Positions 37,030-48,420 of a stretch of DNA of 64,000 bases are shown piece by piece. This DNA comes from Triglochin maritima (Eukaryota > Streptophyta > Magnoliopsida > Alismatales > Juncaginaceae). How positions within the stretch are numbered: position 1 is the first letter of the stretch; each line of letters begins with the position of its first letter. Below the pieces are notes generated by a model. The model searched no databases and was not told the origin of the DNA. It was given only the letters and a program-made list of their open reading frames with translations. Where the stretch lies: NCBI GenBank assembly GCA_963682175.1, contig OY821772.1, forward strand, positions 49,808,925 to 49,872,924, read 5' to 3'. A program made the translations under genes and the position numbers.

Positions 37030-39084
37030 CTACTCATCATCTGAATCATGGTCGGATATGCCTAACTGAGTATGCCACGACTGTATGATCTCATCCAAAT
37101 CTCCGCATGCAGCTCTGGCATCGTCTGGCAGCTCAACCCTCATCTGCAAGATTGGGTCTACAGCCCGTATCATCTTACCCATCTACTGCACATAACAATA
37201 ACATTAGCGTACATTAACAAATTATACGGTACAAATAAATTTAGATAAAATGAAAAAATTACCAGATCGCCACACGTCCTATCTGGTGGTCGATCTGCTC
37301 TCCGGGAGGCACCACGGACGATGATAGGATGTGAGTAACTACCGAACCAATCAAGATAACGTGCATCACACTCGGAGGGGTCGCGACTACGTCTGAAGTC
37401 GCCAAGGAACAATCGGCATGATCTCGGAAATGTCCGCCAAGTCGATTCCGCTGTAGAAGCGGGGAACCTGACGTCGTACGTCGCTGCTGTCGCAGACCGC
37501 ACCGCATGCTCTGGTGTCGGAATGTCAACCGGGATCACCTGAACATATCCTAACTGACGCAAGACCCGATCGGGCATATAAGGCTCTATGATATCCCGAT
37601 AACGAATAAGACCCATCAATAAAGTCCTCGGGACATCCGCTGCTGGGTCAGGACCATAAGGTAACCACTCCACCTAAAGTTTAACACATTAATAATAATA
37701 CATCTTAAAATTAAATAAATGGTGTAAAGTTTGATACCTCTGATGCAGTCATCTGATCTAGCCGTGCGCGGATGGAACGCAATCGTCCATCGCTCTTGTC
37801 CTCGCTCCGGACAGCCCACATACCCGAACGTGGATGACCCTCGTCGATAATCTTCCGCTCACGATGCGGGCGGAATGCAGGAAAGTACTCGTATATCCAC
37901 GCCTGCAGCAGCGTAAGACAACCTGCAATCCCAGAACAATCCGCACGGCTAGCTATCCCAAGCTGCCGGTACAGGTATGCCAACGTCGCTGACCCCCACG
38001 AGTACTCACGAACGGTCTCCGGGTCCCTAGCCTCCAGTAGATCGCGTGGTCTGATCCAACAACCACTCTTGTCGACAAACAAGACGGCTCCGAGCATCAA
38101 GAATAGGTACGCCGTCAACTATGTATCATCGGCCCGCGGAGGTCGTGCCCGTCTGCATAGGTCCTCAAGGGAGTCGATGCCGACACCACCACCACTCCAT
38201 AAAGTTGTATCTCTGGCCAGACCATCAGGTGTGACACCAAGCAACTCTGCCACATAACACCTCAGCTCAGACGTCGACCCCTGAGCACTAACCAGACGAC
38301 CATCCACAGGAATGCGCAGGATCTGGAAAACATCGTGAAGCATGATCGTCATCTCTCCGAAAGGCATGTGGAAAGTGTTGGTGTCAGGCTGCCACCGCTC
38401 CACAAACGCCGAAATCAAAGGCATGTCGAGATAAGGGAACATGCTGTACGGTAAGTGCCCCAAATGCGTGGCACTAATCTCCTCTCTGATATCAGCACTC
38501 AGTGTAGACCGCCAACCCTGTAGTGCTGTACAGGCTCTGTGCCGATTCTGGCACTTCAGAACCTTCCGATCCTCTCCGTCCCAGATCCGTCTAGCAATGT
38601 GACCCCAGAAACTAGGAATGACGCTCCCATCTAAAGGACCACCAGGCGTCATACTGCTCACGATCCAAGAATCGTCCTGCACCCTCTTCTTCTTCTGAGC
38701 GCGGGGATCAACAGTGCACGAGCTCGAATCCCCGGTCGTAAACCTCTCACCCCTACCCTTCCGCACCATCCATCCGGCGGAAGTAGAAGTACCCGCTCGA
38801 CCACGTCCTCCGCTATAATCCCCCTGCCTCTCCACCTCCGGCCGCACATCATACGGGCCATCATCGTCGCTCTCGTCGTCAAAACTATCCACATGCTCAT
38901 CATCGAAGGAATCATCCTCCTCCTCACGACGACGTAATGCCTCCCTCTCCCTCCTGACCGAAGCAGATATCCCCCGTCTACGTGGATGACGCGGTGCTGA
39001 ATCATCCTCTAAAGAACGGAAGGCGTGTAATGGTATCGACTTGCCTCTCCCTCCACTGTGACCCGATGACTATTTATTGAAATT

Positions 39085-39310
39085 TTAAATACAAATTTGT
39101 TAAATTTGTTAAACTAAATTATCATATTTATCAAAATTGTTAAACTAAATCAAAATTTGTTAAACTTAATTATCAAAATTGTTAAACTAAATCAAAATTT
39201 GTTAAACTAAATTAAAATTTGTTAAACTAAATTAAAACAATTGTTAAACTAAATCAAAATTTGTTAAAACTAAATATCACAAATGTTAAACTTAATAAGA
39301 ATTTGTTAAA
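39085..39310. repeat. A/T-rich minisatellite in PMD intron 1
   Basis: About ten copies of a unit like TTTGTTAAACTAAATCAAAA, 18-22 bp each, directly upstream (on the gene's strand, downstream of the hairpin array) of the second exon. Confidence 0.8.
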
Positions 39311-39379
39311 TTAATTTTTTTGATTTATCACTATTTATTAAAGTAATTATGATATTTATTAATTAAAAAAACAAAAAAG

Positions 39380-39637
39380 GAGGAGGCGTCTGTGAGAGAC
39401 GCCTCCCGCAAGGTGGAGGCGTCTGTCGGAGACGCCTCCTCCTACGGGGAGACGTCTTCCGAAGACGTCTCCCCCATCGGGGAGACGTCTTCCGAAGACG
39501 TCTCCCGCTACGGGTCGGCGTCCGAGGGAGACGCCCCCCGCATGGGTCGGGCGTCCTCGGAAGCCACTCCCCCCATAGGGGGAGCGGCTTCCTCGGACGC
39601 CCGCCCCATGCGGGGGGCGTCTCCCTCGGACGCCGAC
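39380..39637. repeat. Right GGCGTCT/AGACGCC hairpin array in PMD intron 1
   Basis: About eight units of ~33 bp. Each is a near-perfect hairpin such as GGAGGCGTCTGTGAGAGACG with its partner arm, or AGACGTCTTCCGAAGACGTCT. The linkers are CCCCATCGGG-like. It ends at a run of 18-20 T. It mirrors the left array in position (first intron of the gene at that end) and in core motif. Confidence 0.88.
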
Positions 39638-39803
39638 GACTTTTTTTTTTTTTTTTTTTAAAAAAACAAATAAATAACGTAATGTTACCTCATACGGGTA
39701 CACCGGGGGAACTGCTGGCTGCTTCCCTGGCCTCCGAGACATTCGTAATCTTGTGTAGTAGGTATAGGAAGAGAAAGTTTTGAAAAAAGAGTGAAATTGT
39801 GAG

Positions 39804-39811
39804 ATATATAA
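39804..39811 (-). promoter_or_regulatory. TATA box of the PMD gene
   Basis: TTATATAT on the reverse strand lies 14 bp inside the right terminal repeat and ~62 bp before the ATG at 39742. It mirrors the transposase promoter at the other end. Confidence 0.6.
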
Positions 39812-39825
39812 GCAAAAATAGGAGG

Positions 39826-39889
39826 AAGGGCAATTTGGTAATTTCAAGGGGCGATTTAAGTAATTTTGGGGCGATGTTTAGCAGTTCAG
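39826..39889 (-). repeat. MULE right terminal inverted repeat
   Basis: Read on the reverse strand from 39889, it matches 33382-33445 at 59 of 64 positions, with no gaps. Confidence 0.93.
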
Positions 39890-39897
39890 TAATTAAT
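39890..39897. repeat. Target site duplication, right copy (TAATTAAT)
   Basis: Direct copy of 33374-33381, immediately outside the right terminal inverted repeat. Confidence 0.85.
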
Positions 39898-41641
39898 TGA
39901 TATGTTGTCAAATAATTATTCTGAAAGGCAATAACTAGATTTTTTGTTTTGTTTTGGGAAGCAACCTCATGTATTTTTAGTTTTTTTATTTGGGTACACC
40001 TTGCAAGTGTCATAATTAATTGGCGATATGCAGTACATGAGTTTTTACTATTGTTGGATGTACACCTATAAATCAAATAGTTGTGGACGGATTAAAATGT
40101 TGCGGCAACCACGGGAATATTACAGAACGATCTAAAGAGGGAGTCCGTGAGGAGTTCAGACCTATCGTAAGGAAGCTTCTCCTCGCTAATCGCAGCTTCC
40201 CTTTTGTAGCAGTGATGATGGTTCGCCACACCCGACATCACGTCCAAACTCGCTCCTGATCGACTCGTAAATGCACAATAACGGCCATCTGATCATCTCT
40301 GAGGTCGCGAAGAGCGTGAGACAAGATAGTAAAATCCTCTAGGGCTATCTGGTGTGCCCTCGACATTAGAAGAATCTCCAACCTGTGTGAGACCGTCATC
40401 CTTAGCCTTAGAAGACTCTATCGTTAGTGGGACCCACACAATCACCATTTTCATCCAATACCATTAGAAATTTTGCAAATTAAACCTCATAAAATTTCAA
40501 ACGTCCTTAATATTAAAAACAAAAATAAATAGTACATTTCTTCTTTACTTTGATAATACTACAATTTTATAAATCTTTAGGATTAGAAATGCTCTTCCAT
40601 CAAAGGATTAGCTATGGTGGTCATAAATAGGTGAATTACATTTTGTTATATTTCTATGGATTAAAGTAGGCATAACTCGCCAACGGTTTGTAGCTTCCCA
40701 TAAATGTCAATTTTCTTTTGAGAATCAACAAGACTATGCACTAAATTAATTAACATCAATCTAATGAATTTTGAGAAAAACTGAGGTCGAGGTTGCCCAC
40801 TGATAACAGAACTAAACAAGTTACAAAAACAACAACAAAAAAGTTTTTTACTTGCGTGCCATTTTAAAATAATATATTTATGTTTCGGTCATCATTCTAC
40901 AACTATTTCTAACAATGTCACTCCAAAAACATTATATGTTCATAGATGCTATTGTTTTTTCAGTTTTGTCATTCCGTTAAATTTTTCTGTTAACAACGTA
41001 AATTCCTAGATGAGAGAGTAAAGTTGTTGGTGAAGTATTAGGCTGAGAGTAGAGACATCATTTTGTTTATTCAACGTGGTAGGACATGAAATTCAACTCT
41101 TGCTGAGGCAAAAATGTCAATATTGTGATGGCAAATCAGGTAAATAAGTTCATAGCCTCGGCCCTCGGGTGTAGACAAAATGACCAATATGTCCAACAGT
41201 GAGGAACATCCAAAAACATGTCGAATGTGTTTCTGGATTTTACTTTTGAAAATCGAAAAACCTAAAGAAATCAAATTGGAGTTTCATAAATATCCAACCA
41301 GGTTTGGATGTGATTTTGGATGAGTATTGTGTTTCGCAAAAAACTACTACTGCACATCCAAACACAGCTTAAGATAATCTCGTCACGTCTAACAGGAGAC
41401 TTGGGTTGGGCCCGTGAAATCGAGTGGCAACCGACAATTTGACTGGACCGTCCTTAATTAAGGGTTCAATTTTCAAGATCAATTCCCAATTACTGCAAAA
41501 TGACGCTCATCGAAAAAGAAAAAAAAAACTCAGTCGCGAGCTCGCGTGCACGCGTCCTGTTGGCATCCCCGCACTCCATCTCTATTCTCTGCCTCGCCTT
41601 TTGTGCTCCCCCCGTCAGTAACCACTAACCACCCACCACCC
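39898..41641. other. Intergenic, nothing firmly recognised
   Basis: A/T-rich except for a GC-richer stretch at ~40090-40440 that looks like degraded coding or transposon sequence but has no open frame or motif I can name. The last ~150 bp are the proximal promoter of the carboxypeptidase gene. Confidence 0.5.
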
Positions 41642-41649
41642 TATAAATA
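41642..41649 (+). promoter_or_regulatory. TATA box of the carboxypeptidase gene
   Basis: TATAAATA lies only 31 bp upstream of the ATG at 41680. If it is the functional TATA box, the 5' leader is just a few bases. Otherwise transcription starts further upstream. Confidence 0.5.
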
Positions 41650-41679
41650 CCTCCCTTCCACTCCCCGGAACCACCTCCA

Positions 41680-44600
41680 ATGGCTTCCGATCTCGCCTTC
41701 CTCCTCTCTGTCCTCCTCCTTTCCTCGTCGGCGATCGCCGACCTCCGCCTCCCCGTCCGCCAGGCGGAGGACCTCATCCGCCAGCTCAACCTCTTCCCGC
41801 AGGACGCAAGCCCCCAGTTGGGCCCCGATGGGGGCAGGAACGCCGGAAAGAGGATCGTCGAGCGCCACTTCCAGTTGCCGGGGCTTGATCCGAGCGGTGC
41901 CGGGGTTAATGTTGAGGATTTGGGGCACCACGCTGGGTACTACCGCATCGAGCACTCGTATGCGGCCAGGTATGACTCTGTTTTTAGATTGATTGCGTTT
42001 TGGACTCGTTTTTTAAGCTGTTTGATGTGGTTGTGAGGTTTATTGTGGAAAGGTGGTGCTGTTTGGGGGTTTCTGGAGTTGTGAAAGTAGGGTTTGGATT
42101 TGTGGTTTGGAACGTTATGGTTCTTGAGGCGGAATCAGGACTAAGGAGTGAATAAAGTGCGGATATATTGATATATTTTCCATTCGAAACGCTTTATGTG
42201 GGAACATACGGGAGTAGTACGGGACTGATAGTCATGCGTCTTCTTCAACTAATTAAATTCATTTTTTGGATGCAAATAGACTCGAACTTTTGTTTGTTGT
42301 TGGATAATGGAGCTTCTATTAAATTAGCAGTAACGTCTAAGCAGTAGCTTTGATTAACGCATTAAACTTAGACAATAGACTATATGGAAGTGATAGTGAT
42401 TAGTGAGTCCCCCAACTGTGATCGGAAGAGTGATTGGGAACTCATTTGAAAAGGTTTTCAGTTATGGAACTGGCCGCCGTCACATGGATGTCATTTGCTG
42501 AGCAGCAATGGTTATCGGGGTTAAACCATCAAAGGTTACTTATGGGTAAAACAATTTATTGGTGCTCAAGTCGGTCAACAATTCGGACTTCACCTATGGT
42601 TTGTGTTTGTTTTTGCCTTTTCGGTCGACCGATTGAGTTACCGCTTGAACAGTGTCATGACCCCTTTTCCCCTGCCTCATCGTTGCTTGCGCTTCTCCTC
42701 CATCCTTGTCCTCCTCTCTTGCTCCTTGCAAGTCAATTTTCAACGGAATTTCAGATGATCCTCCACAAATTTAGACTTGGCAACACTGTTTTTATTGAAA
42801 TTGTATTTTTTTATTGAATACTGAAGTTTCCCATTTTAAGCCATTCCTAAAATCATGAGGGTGTATTATCTCAAACTTTCACTACTGTACTGTACTGAAT
42901 CATCATACCTTGTGCATTGCAGGATGTTCTACTTCTTCTTTGAATCAAGGAACAGTAAAGATGATCCAGTTGTTATTTGGTTAACCGGAGGTCCTGGATG
43001 TAGCAGCGAATTAGCTGTTTTCTATGAAAATGGGCCATTTTCTATAACCAAGAACCTCTCCCTTGCTTGGAATGATTATGGTTGGGATAAGGTATTTCTT
43101 TGTTATTTCCTTTATTTGTCAATCTTTTCCATGATCTATCTCCTGACCACCTTTTCACATTACTTGATACACAAAAAAAATGCAGACTATATAAAATCTT
43201 ACTATGTATTTATATATACTTATGTGCTTGTTGATGACTAAAGAGCTTTTTTGGCCTTTGAGATATAATAAGTTAACCTGACTATTCTTTTTGATACTCT
43301 AAGATCATGTTTCAATTTATACAAGTAAAAAGTAGTCACTGAGCATCTTTTTGTACCCATTGCAGTAGTTAGAAGTTAGAACTCAGAAATCGGAACTTTC
43401 CTTGTGTATGCTGGAGTCGGTGAGTAGCAAAGGCAGTATAGATTTAGAAGTGGTGCACTTTTTGTATTTGATTCAGACATTTTTTCATGTTAACAGAAGG
43501 GTGTTTCTGTACCAGTCTTCTCAAATTTGTCTTATAATGATATCCCTTCAACACAGGGTTTTCGATTTTTATGTGGCTGGTAGTTTGAGGTTCTTGTGAG
43601 ATCTTTTGTGTTCCACTGCTAGCCGACAGCCATTACTTTATCCTTCAAATTGGGTAAAAATATCTCTGTTTGCGTTTCTTTGCAGTTTGCATGTATCTGT
43701 CTTTCAATTTTCTATTATGTTGCATGATATTGGGCGATATTGGGCTCATAGGGTATGTTTTGAATATTCTTTTCTTTCTTATGATATCTTCAAGGTGTAC
43801 AACGACTAGAAATTTTGTTGTATTGACAAGTTTTCAGGAATGTCAGTTTCAAATAATCACAATATACTTCCATACTGGGACTACTTGAATGTAGATCACA
43901 TGCCAATGGAAAATGAATAAGGTTATCATTTCTTTTACTTTGTAAGGCCAAAATCAACGGAAACATGTAAATTAAGTAATTAACTGAGGGTGCATGAGGT
44001 TATGTTTTTTGTGACACTAATTTTGACTAAGTATTGGATGAAACTAAATGCCTTGCATTTACAGAGTACGTGGAACACAAGATGAGTATCAATATAACAG
44101 GGTGGCACATATGTGCCATGGTCGTTGCAATATGCAATATTGCCATGTTCATGTCTTATCTTGTTATGCAGCATGAGCGATAGTGTCACCTTGTGCTTCA
44201 ACAATAATGACATGGCTTTGTGTTCCATTTGTCATCCCATAAAGTTCCATTCAGTTTTGCTCAATCAAATGATAGTCTTTACCACCTCTCTTTGTCTTTG
44301 CTTTGACTTATTTTTGCTAAAATTTAATTTGATGTCTAAAAACCTAAAGTGATCATAAAGGCCTATATCAAGTGCATCATGTTGAATTAGTGCATACTGG
44401 ATTTCAATGTGCTTACCTTTCTTCTTTTTTAAAAATGAATTTAGATCTTTCAATTCAGCGAAAAGGACCCCATGCCATAAAATTAGTTTCTCTATTATTT
44501 TACGAAGAAGGTGGTCGATATACCAATGTTATAAGATTTTTATGTGATGTTTCACTCTGACCATTCAAATTTCTTCACCGTTCTTCAGTCTCTTCCCTTG

Positions 44601-46990
44601 ATCAAATTACATTATGATTTGTGCAGGTTTCAAACCTTATATATGTTGATCAGCCTACTGGGACTGGTTTTAGTTATAGCTCCGATGGACGTGACCTCCG
44701 TCATGATGAGAAGGGTGTCAGCAACGATCTGTATGACTTTTTGCAGGTTATACTTGTTCATGTCAATGTCCGAAAGTATCTTGTTTTAGTACTTTGTAGC
44801 TCCAAAGTATATGACCAAGCGTTCCTCTTCAGGCATTTTTCACTGAGCATCCTGAATATGCAAAAAATGACTTTTATATTACTGGAGAATCCTATGCCGG
44901 ACATTACATTCCAGCATTTGCAAGCAGGGTTTACCAAGGGAACAAAGATAAAGAGGGTGTTCATATTAATCTGAAGGTCTGATATGCTTCCAATTTAAAG
45001 TTCTTGATTGTTTTATTTTTTTTATGTTAACCATTTGGAAACATGAATTTGCAGGGCTTTGCAATTGGCAATGGTCTCACAGATCCTGCAATTCAGTACA
45101 AAGCTTATACTGATTATGCCTTGGAAATGGGAATCATCATGGAATCTGATTACAAAAGAATAAACAGGATCTTGCCGACATGTGAACTGGCCATAAAATA
45201 CTGTGGTAATTTTCTGGTCTCTTGGTGTGTTCCTAGAGTAATTTTACTCTTAATCAGGGAAGGAATGTGGTGAATCTAGATGTTTCAAATATATTTGCCA
45301 CATCTTCGTAGACTTCTGTCTTACATTTTGCTGCTTCTTTTATTTGCATAGACATCAGTCTGGTTGCTTGTCTGGCATCCAATATAACAGATTAACAGTA
45401 TGCTTGATTGCTTTTCAGGTACATCAGGAACCACCTCTTGCTTGGCATCTTATTTGGTTTGCAATACCATTTTCAGCTCAATCATGAGGGTTGCTGGAAA
45501 CATAAATGTGAGACAGAATGTTTCATTTGTTTTGATGCTATAAAATTTTCTCATATGGTTTTACTTATCTTTTATCGTTTTTGTAGCACTATGATATTCG
45601 AAAACAATGTGAGGGCCCCCTTTGTTATGACTTCTCCAACATGGAAGAATTCCTGAACCTGAAATCTGTTAGAAATGCCCTTGGAGTGGGGGACATAAAC
45701 TTTGTATCTTGTAGCCCTACAGTTTACCAGGGGATGCTCAATGACTGGATGAGGAATTTAGAAGTTGGTATCCCTGTGCTTATTGAGGATGGCGTCAAGC
45801 TTTTGGTATATGCTGGGGAATACGATCTCATTTGCAATTGGCTCGGTAAGTTCTACCTTTAGAAATTTGGTAAGTTATTAGCATTTTGCACTTGAGTTAG
45901 ATTTCTTATGCCCTTGTGTCCGGGATCAAGCAAAATGATGTTTTTCCCGGATTCCCGTAGAAACACTTGAAGTTGCAAGTGCATGGACTTCCCATAAGCA
46001 TGGGTTTTGTTAAAAAAAATTGTAGATGTTTTATGTGATACAAATCTAGTAAATCTAGGATATTATATACTAATTCTGTAGTTAGTTTTCTGAGTATGCA
46101 TGATTGCTTTGTTTTTCTATGCGAGTGCTTGTGGTGGCTAAACAAATTATATTGATGTACTAGATTAGTACTTCAGGAACCACCTCTTACTCAAAACAGA
46201 TCCCATTTTGAAGATCCTAGCTCGAAGCTTTCTGGAGAGATTTTTAATGAATATGAAAAGTTCTATGTGTCCATTTCCACTATGTCAAAGATTAAGTTGT
46301 TTTTTGACATTTGGAGCATCATGGACTATATCAAAGGGTTATTTAAACGATATGCATTTCTTTTATTGTGGAATCGCCGATGGTCAGTTGCATTTGCATC
46401 ATTTGGGTCAATTGGAAACAACCTCACTGTTTTACAGTGGTAGGGTTGCGTACATCCGACCATCCCTTACCTCGCTTAGGCGGGAGCCTCTTCTTGAGGC
46501 ATTGGGGTTATGTTGATGTTGATGTTGATGTTGATGAAAAGTTCTATCTGAATTGTGTGGATCTGTTTGGAGCAGGTAATTCAAGATGGGTTGACTCAAT
46601 GGAGTGGTCTGGTCATAAAGAATATGCATCATCAACGATTTTCCCATTTATGGTGGATGGTGTAGAAGCAGGGAAATTAAAAAGCCATCGGACACTCAGT
46701 TTCCTAAAGGTTAGTTACTTAGTTGACTAACCACATAAAAATCCGCTAAACTGCAATTTTCTGACTAACCACAAAAATCTGGGGAGCTGCATTTTTGCGG
46801 AACCAAATACACAATCATAGGCCGATTCATCTGCTAAATGTGAGATGTGTTTGCGTTGCAGGTTCATGATGCAGGTCATATGGTCCCGATGGACCAGCCA
46901 AAAGCTGCACTGGAGATGCTGAAAAGATGGATGGAGGGAAGTCTTGCCGAACCATCTTCTGGATCTTTGCAGCTAGTGGCTTCTGAATGA
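41680..46990 (+). CDS. SCPL49: Serine carboxypeptidase-like protein, SCPL48/49 type (9 exons)
   Basis: Exons 41680-41969, 42923-43091, 44627-44746, 44833-44976, 45055-45205, 45419-45507, 45587-45845, 46576-46709 and 46862-46990 join to 494 residues with GT-AG introns throughout. Residues 1-20 are a signal peptide. The S10 peptidase triad is complete: Ser213 (GESYAGHY), Asp401 (GEYDLICNW) and His458 ([11 protein letters not shown]). The oxyanion/substrate loop is [11 protein letters not shown]. It removes C-terminal amino acids from peptides in the vacuole or secretory path. Cys pairs ([29 protein letters not shown]) fit the family disulfides. The sequence follows the SCPL47-49 subgroup closely, and the choice of SCPL49 over SCPL48 is uncertain. 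Introns 2 and 7 are long (1.5 and 0.7 kb). Exon 1 is much richer in G+C than the rest. Confidence 0.95.
46511..46536. repeat. Microsatellite (TGTTGA)n in carboxypeptidase intron 7
   Basis: Four perfect copies of TGTTGA plus a partial one, about 40 bp upstream of exon 8. Confidence 0.8.
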
Positions 46991-47817
46991 TCATGCTTGG
47001 AAGTTTATGGGGCTATAATTACTTACACTGTATTTCCTTTCCATAAGAAGGCATACGGTTTTACCAAAACCTTGACTAATGGTGGCGCTTGATATATTTG
47101 AAAAATGCTCCACGTAACGGTTTTCTTTACACACGGATAGAAAAGGAGTATCATAAGAATTCTCATGTAAGTTGTAAGACCACACGATTTACATAGTTAT
47201 GGCAATGTTACGCTGCTTAATGGAGATGAATTAGCACATGGCTTCAATGTTTTAAAGTTGATGTGTGCCCCGTAATACCTGCATAAAAAGGGTTGATCTG
47301 TATTGTGTCAAGGGCCTTCTCAATTTGACCAGGCTAATATGATAAAATCATCACGCTCATTAAGGTCTAGGCTGTCTTCGTGTGCATTTATTTAATATAC
47401 CTTAGACATCTTCTCCTTGGCATTTTACTTGTCTTACACTTGCTGAAGTTATAGATAGCTCCCAAGCGATGGTATATTGTGCATTCTAACGAAGCACTCA
47501 TTTATGCTATATCAAAATGCTTGCAAAAAACTTTCATACTAAAATTGTAAAATACACTGATTGGCTAGTTCAGTTGCCGTGAGATCATCGAAATCAGGAT
47601 GCTGCTGGGATCTCATTTTGAGATGTTAATATTTAAAATGGATGCGGTGGAGTAGATAAAAAAATCGTGAAATATGGATTGTGAGTTGTGACTACGTGAG
47701 ATTTTGTGCAAACCCTCGCATAAAATGAAAAACGCCCAACAAACACAAGCCCATATATGCAACCCAACCATGACCATATAACACCCCAACAAATTCCCTT
47801 TCCTTTCCACCCCAACT
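46991..47817. other. Intergenic: carboxypeptidase 3' end and 31K promoter
   Basis: The first ~250 bp should hold the 3' untranslated region of the carboxypeptidase gene. The last ~150 bp should hold the promoter of the next gene (CATATATG near 47753 is a weak TATA candidate). Nothing else is recognised. Confidence 0.5.
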
Positions 47818-48420
47818 ATGGCCGGAAGACGTCCCGACGACGACGACCTCTTCCTCCTCCGCTGCCCCGTCCCGACCGCTCCCTCCTCCTCCTCCAAACC
47901 CTCCGGAAGCGGCGGCCTCGCCCCGTCCAAGTCCACCGTCTACGTCTCCAACCTCGATTATTCCCTCACCAACTCCGACCTCCACACCCTCTTCTCCACC
48001 TTCGGGAAAGTCGCGCGCGTCACCATCCTCAAGGACCGAACCACTCGCGCCTCCCGCGGTGTCGCCTTCGTCCTCTTCGTCTCCCGCCACGACGCCCTCG
48101 CCGCCGTCCTCGCCACTCACGGCAAGCTCCTCAACGGACGTACTCTTTCCGCCTCCATGGCCTCCGACAACGGCCGCGCCAAGGATTTTATACGGAGAAG
48201 AGTCTACAAGGACAAGAGCAGATGTTACGAGTGCGGGGAGGAGGGGCATCTGTCCTACGACTGCCCCAGGAACCAGCTCGGCCCCAGGGAGAAGCCGAAC
48301 CCTAACCCTAGAAAGTGGAAAAGGGGCCGGGAGAGGGAGGAGGACGAGGAAGAGGGGGTGGAGTTTGAGGACGACAATTGGGCGTCGGTGGTGGATGAGA
48401 CGTGGAGGAAAGAGATGTGA
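47818..48420 (+). CDS. U11/U12-31K: U11/U12 small nuclear ribonucleoprotein 31 kDa protein
   Basis: A single uninterrupted frame of 200 residues. An RNA recognition motif spans ~39-115, with RNP2 VYVSNL (41-46) and RNP1 RGVAFVLF (80-87). A CCHC zinc knuckle follows (C136, C139, H144, C149: [14 protein letters not shown]). The C-terminus is basic then acidic, ending WASVVDETW. This order (RRM, knuckle, charged tail) is that of the ZCRB1/MADP1 protein of the U11/U12 di-snRNP, needed for splicing U12-type introns in the nucleus. The coding part has no intron. The gene is very G+C-rich at its 5' end, like exon 1 of the carboxypeptidase. An unrelated glycine-rich RRM protein is less likely because of the knuckle placement and tail. 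Confidence 0.93.
   Translation: MAGRRPDDDDLFLLRCPVPTAPSSSSKPSGSGGLAPSKSTVYVSNLDYSLTNSDLHTLFSTFGKVARVTILKDRTTRASRGVAFVLFVSRHDALAAVLATHGKLLNGRTLSASMASDNGRAKDFIRRRVYKDKSRCYECGEEGHLSYDCPRNQLGPREKPNPNPRKWKRGREREEDEEEGVEFEDDNWASVVDETWRKEM

Larger units (their letters stand above)
37030..39742 (-). pseudogene. Plant mobile domain (PMD) gene of the MULE, one in-frame TAG (4 exons)
   Basis: Reverse-strand exons 39742-39689, 39069-37738, 37673-37263 and 37182-37030 join, all in phase 0, into 650 codons. Splice sites are GAG|GTAACA, AAATAG|TCA, GAG|GTATCA, CTTTAG|GTG, CTG|GTAATT and GCAGTAG|ATG. The only break is TAG at codon 335 (38121-38119). The PMD hallmark is clear: HLGHLPYSMFPYLDMPLISA, then WQPDTNTFHMPFGEMTIMLHD and VFQILRIPVDG, then after the stop AYLFLMLGAVLFVDKSG and further helices. 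The N-terminus is basic then acidic and disordered. The C-terminus ends in an acidic tail. PMD proteins such as Arabidopsis MAIN and MAIL1 act in the nucleus in silencing and genome maintenance. PMD genes are also carried by plant transposons. The role here is unknown. The stop may be a recent inactivation, or could be read through. Confidence 0.87.
33382..39889 (+). mobile_element. Mutator-like element (MULE) with transposase-OTU and PMD genes
   Basis: A 6.5-kb unit is bounded by 64-bp terminal inverted repeats matching at 59 of 64 positions and flanked by TAATTAAT on both sides. Inside are two convergent multi-exon genes: transposase-OTU on the + strand and a plant mobile domain (PMD) gene on the - strand. 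Their stop codons are 359 bp apart. Each gene begins ~90-150 bp inside its terminal repeat. The transposase frame is open throughout, while the PMD frame has one TAG. The high similarity of the ends and the intact transposase suggest a fairly recent insertion. The catalytic residues and intact ends make this the likely autonomous copy of its family. Confidence 0.93.

Noticed and set aside
47613..48249. Long reverse-strand frames opposite the 31K gene
   Set aside because: They are shadows of a GC-rich coding sequence. The forward frame has RRM and zinc knuckle motifs and explains them.
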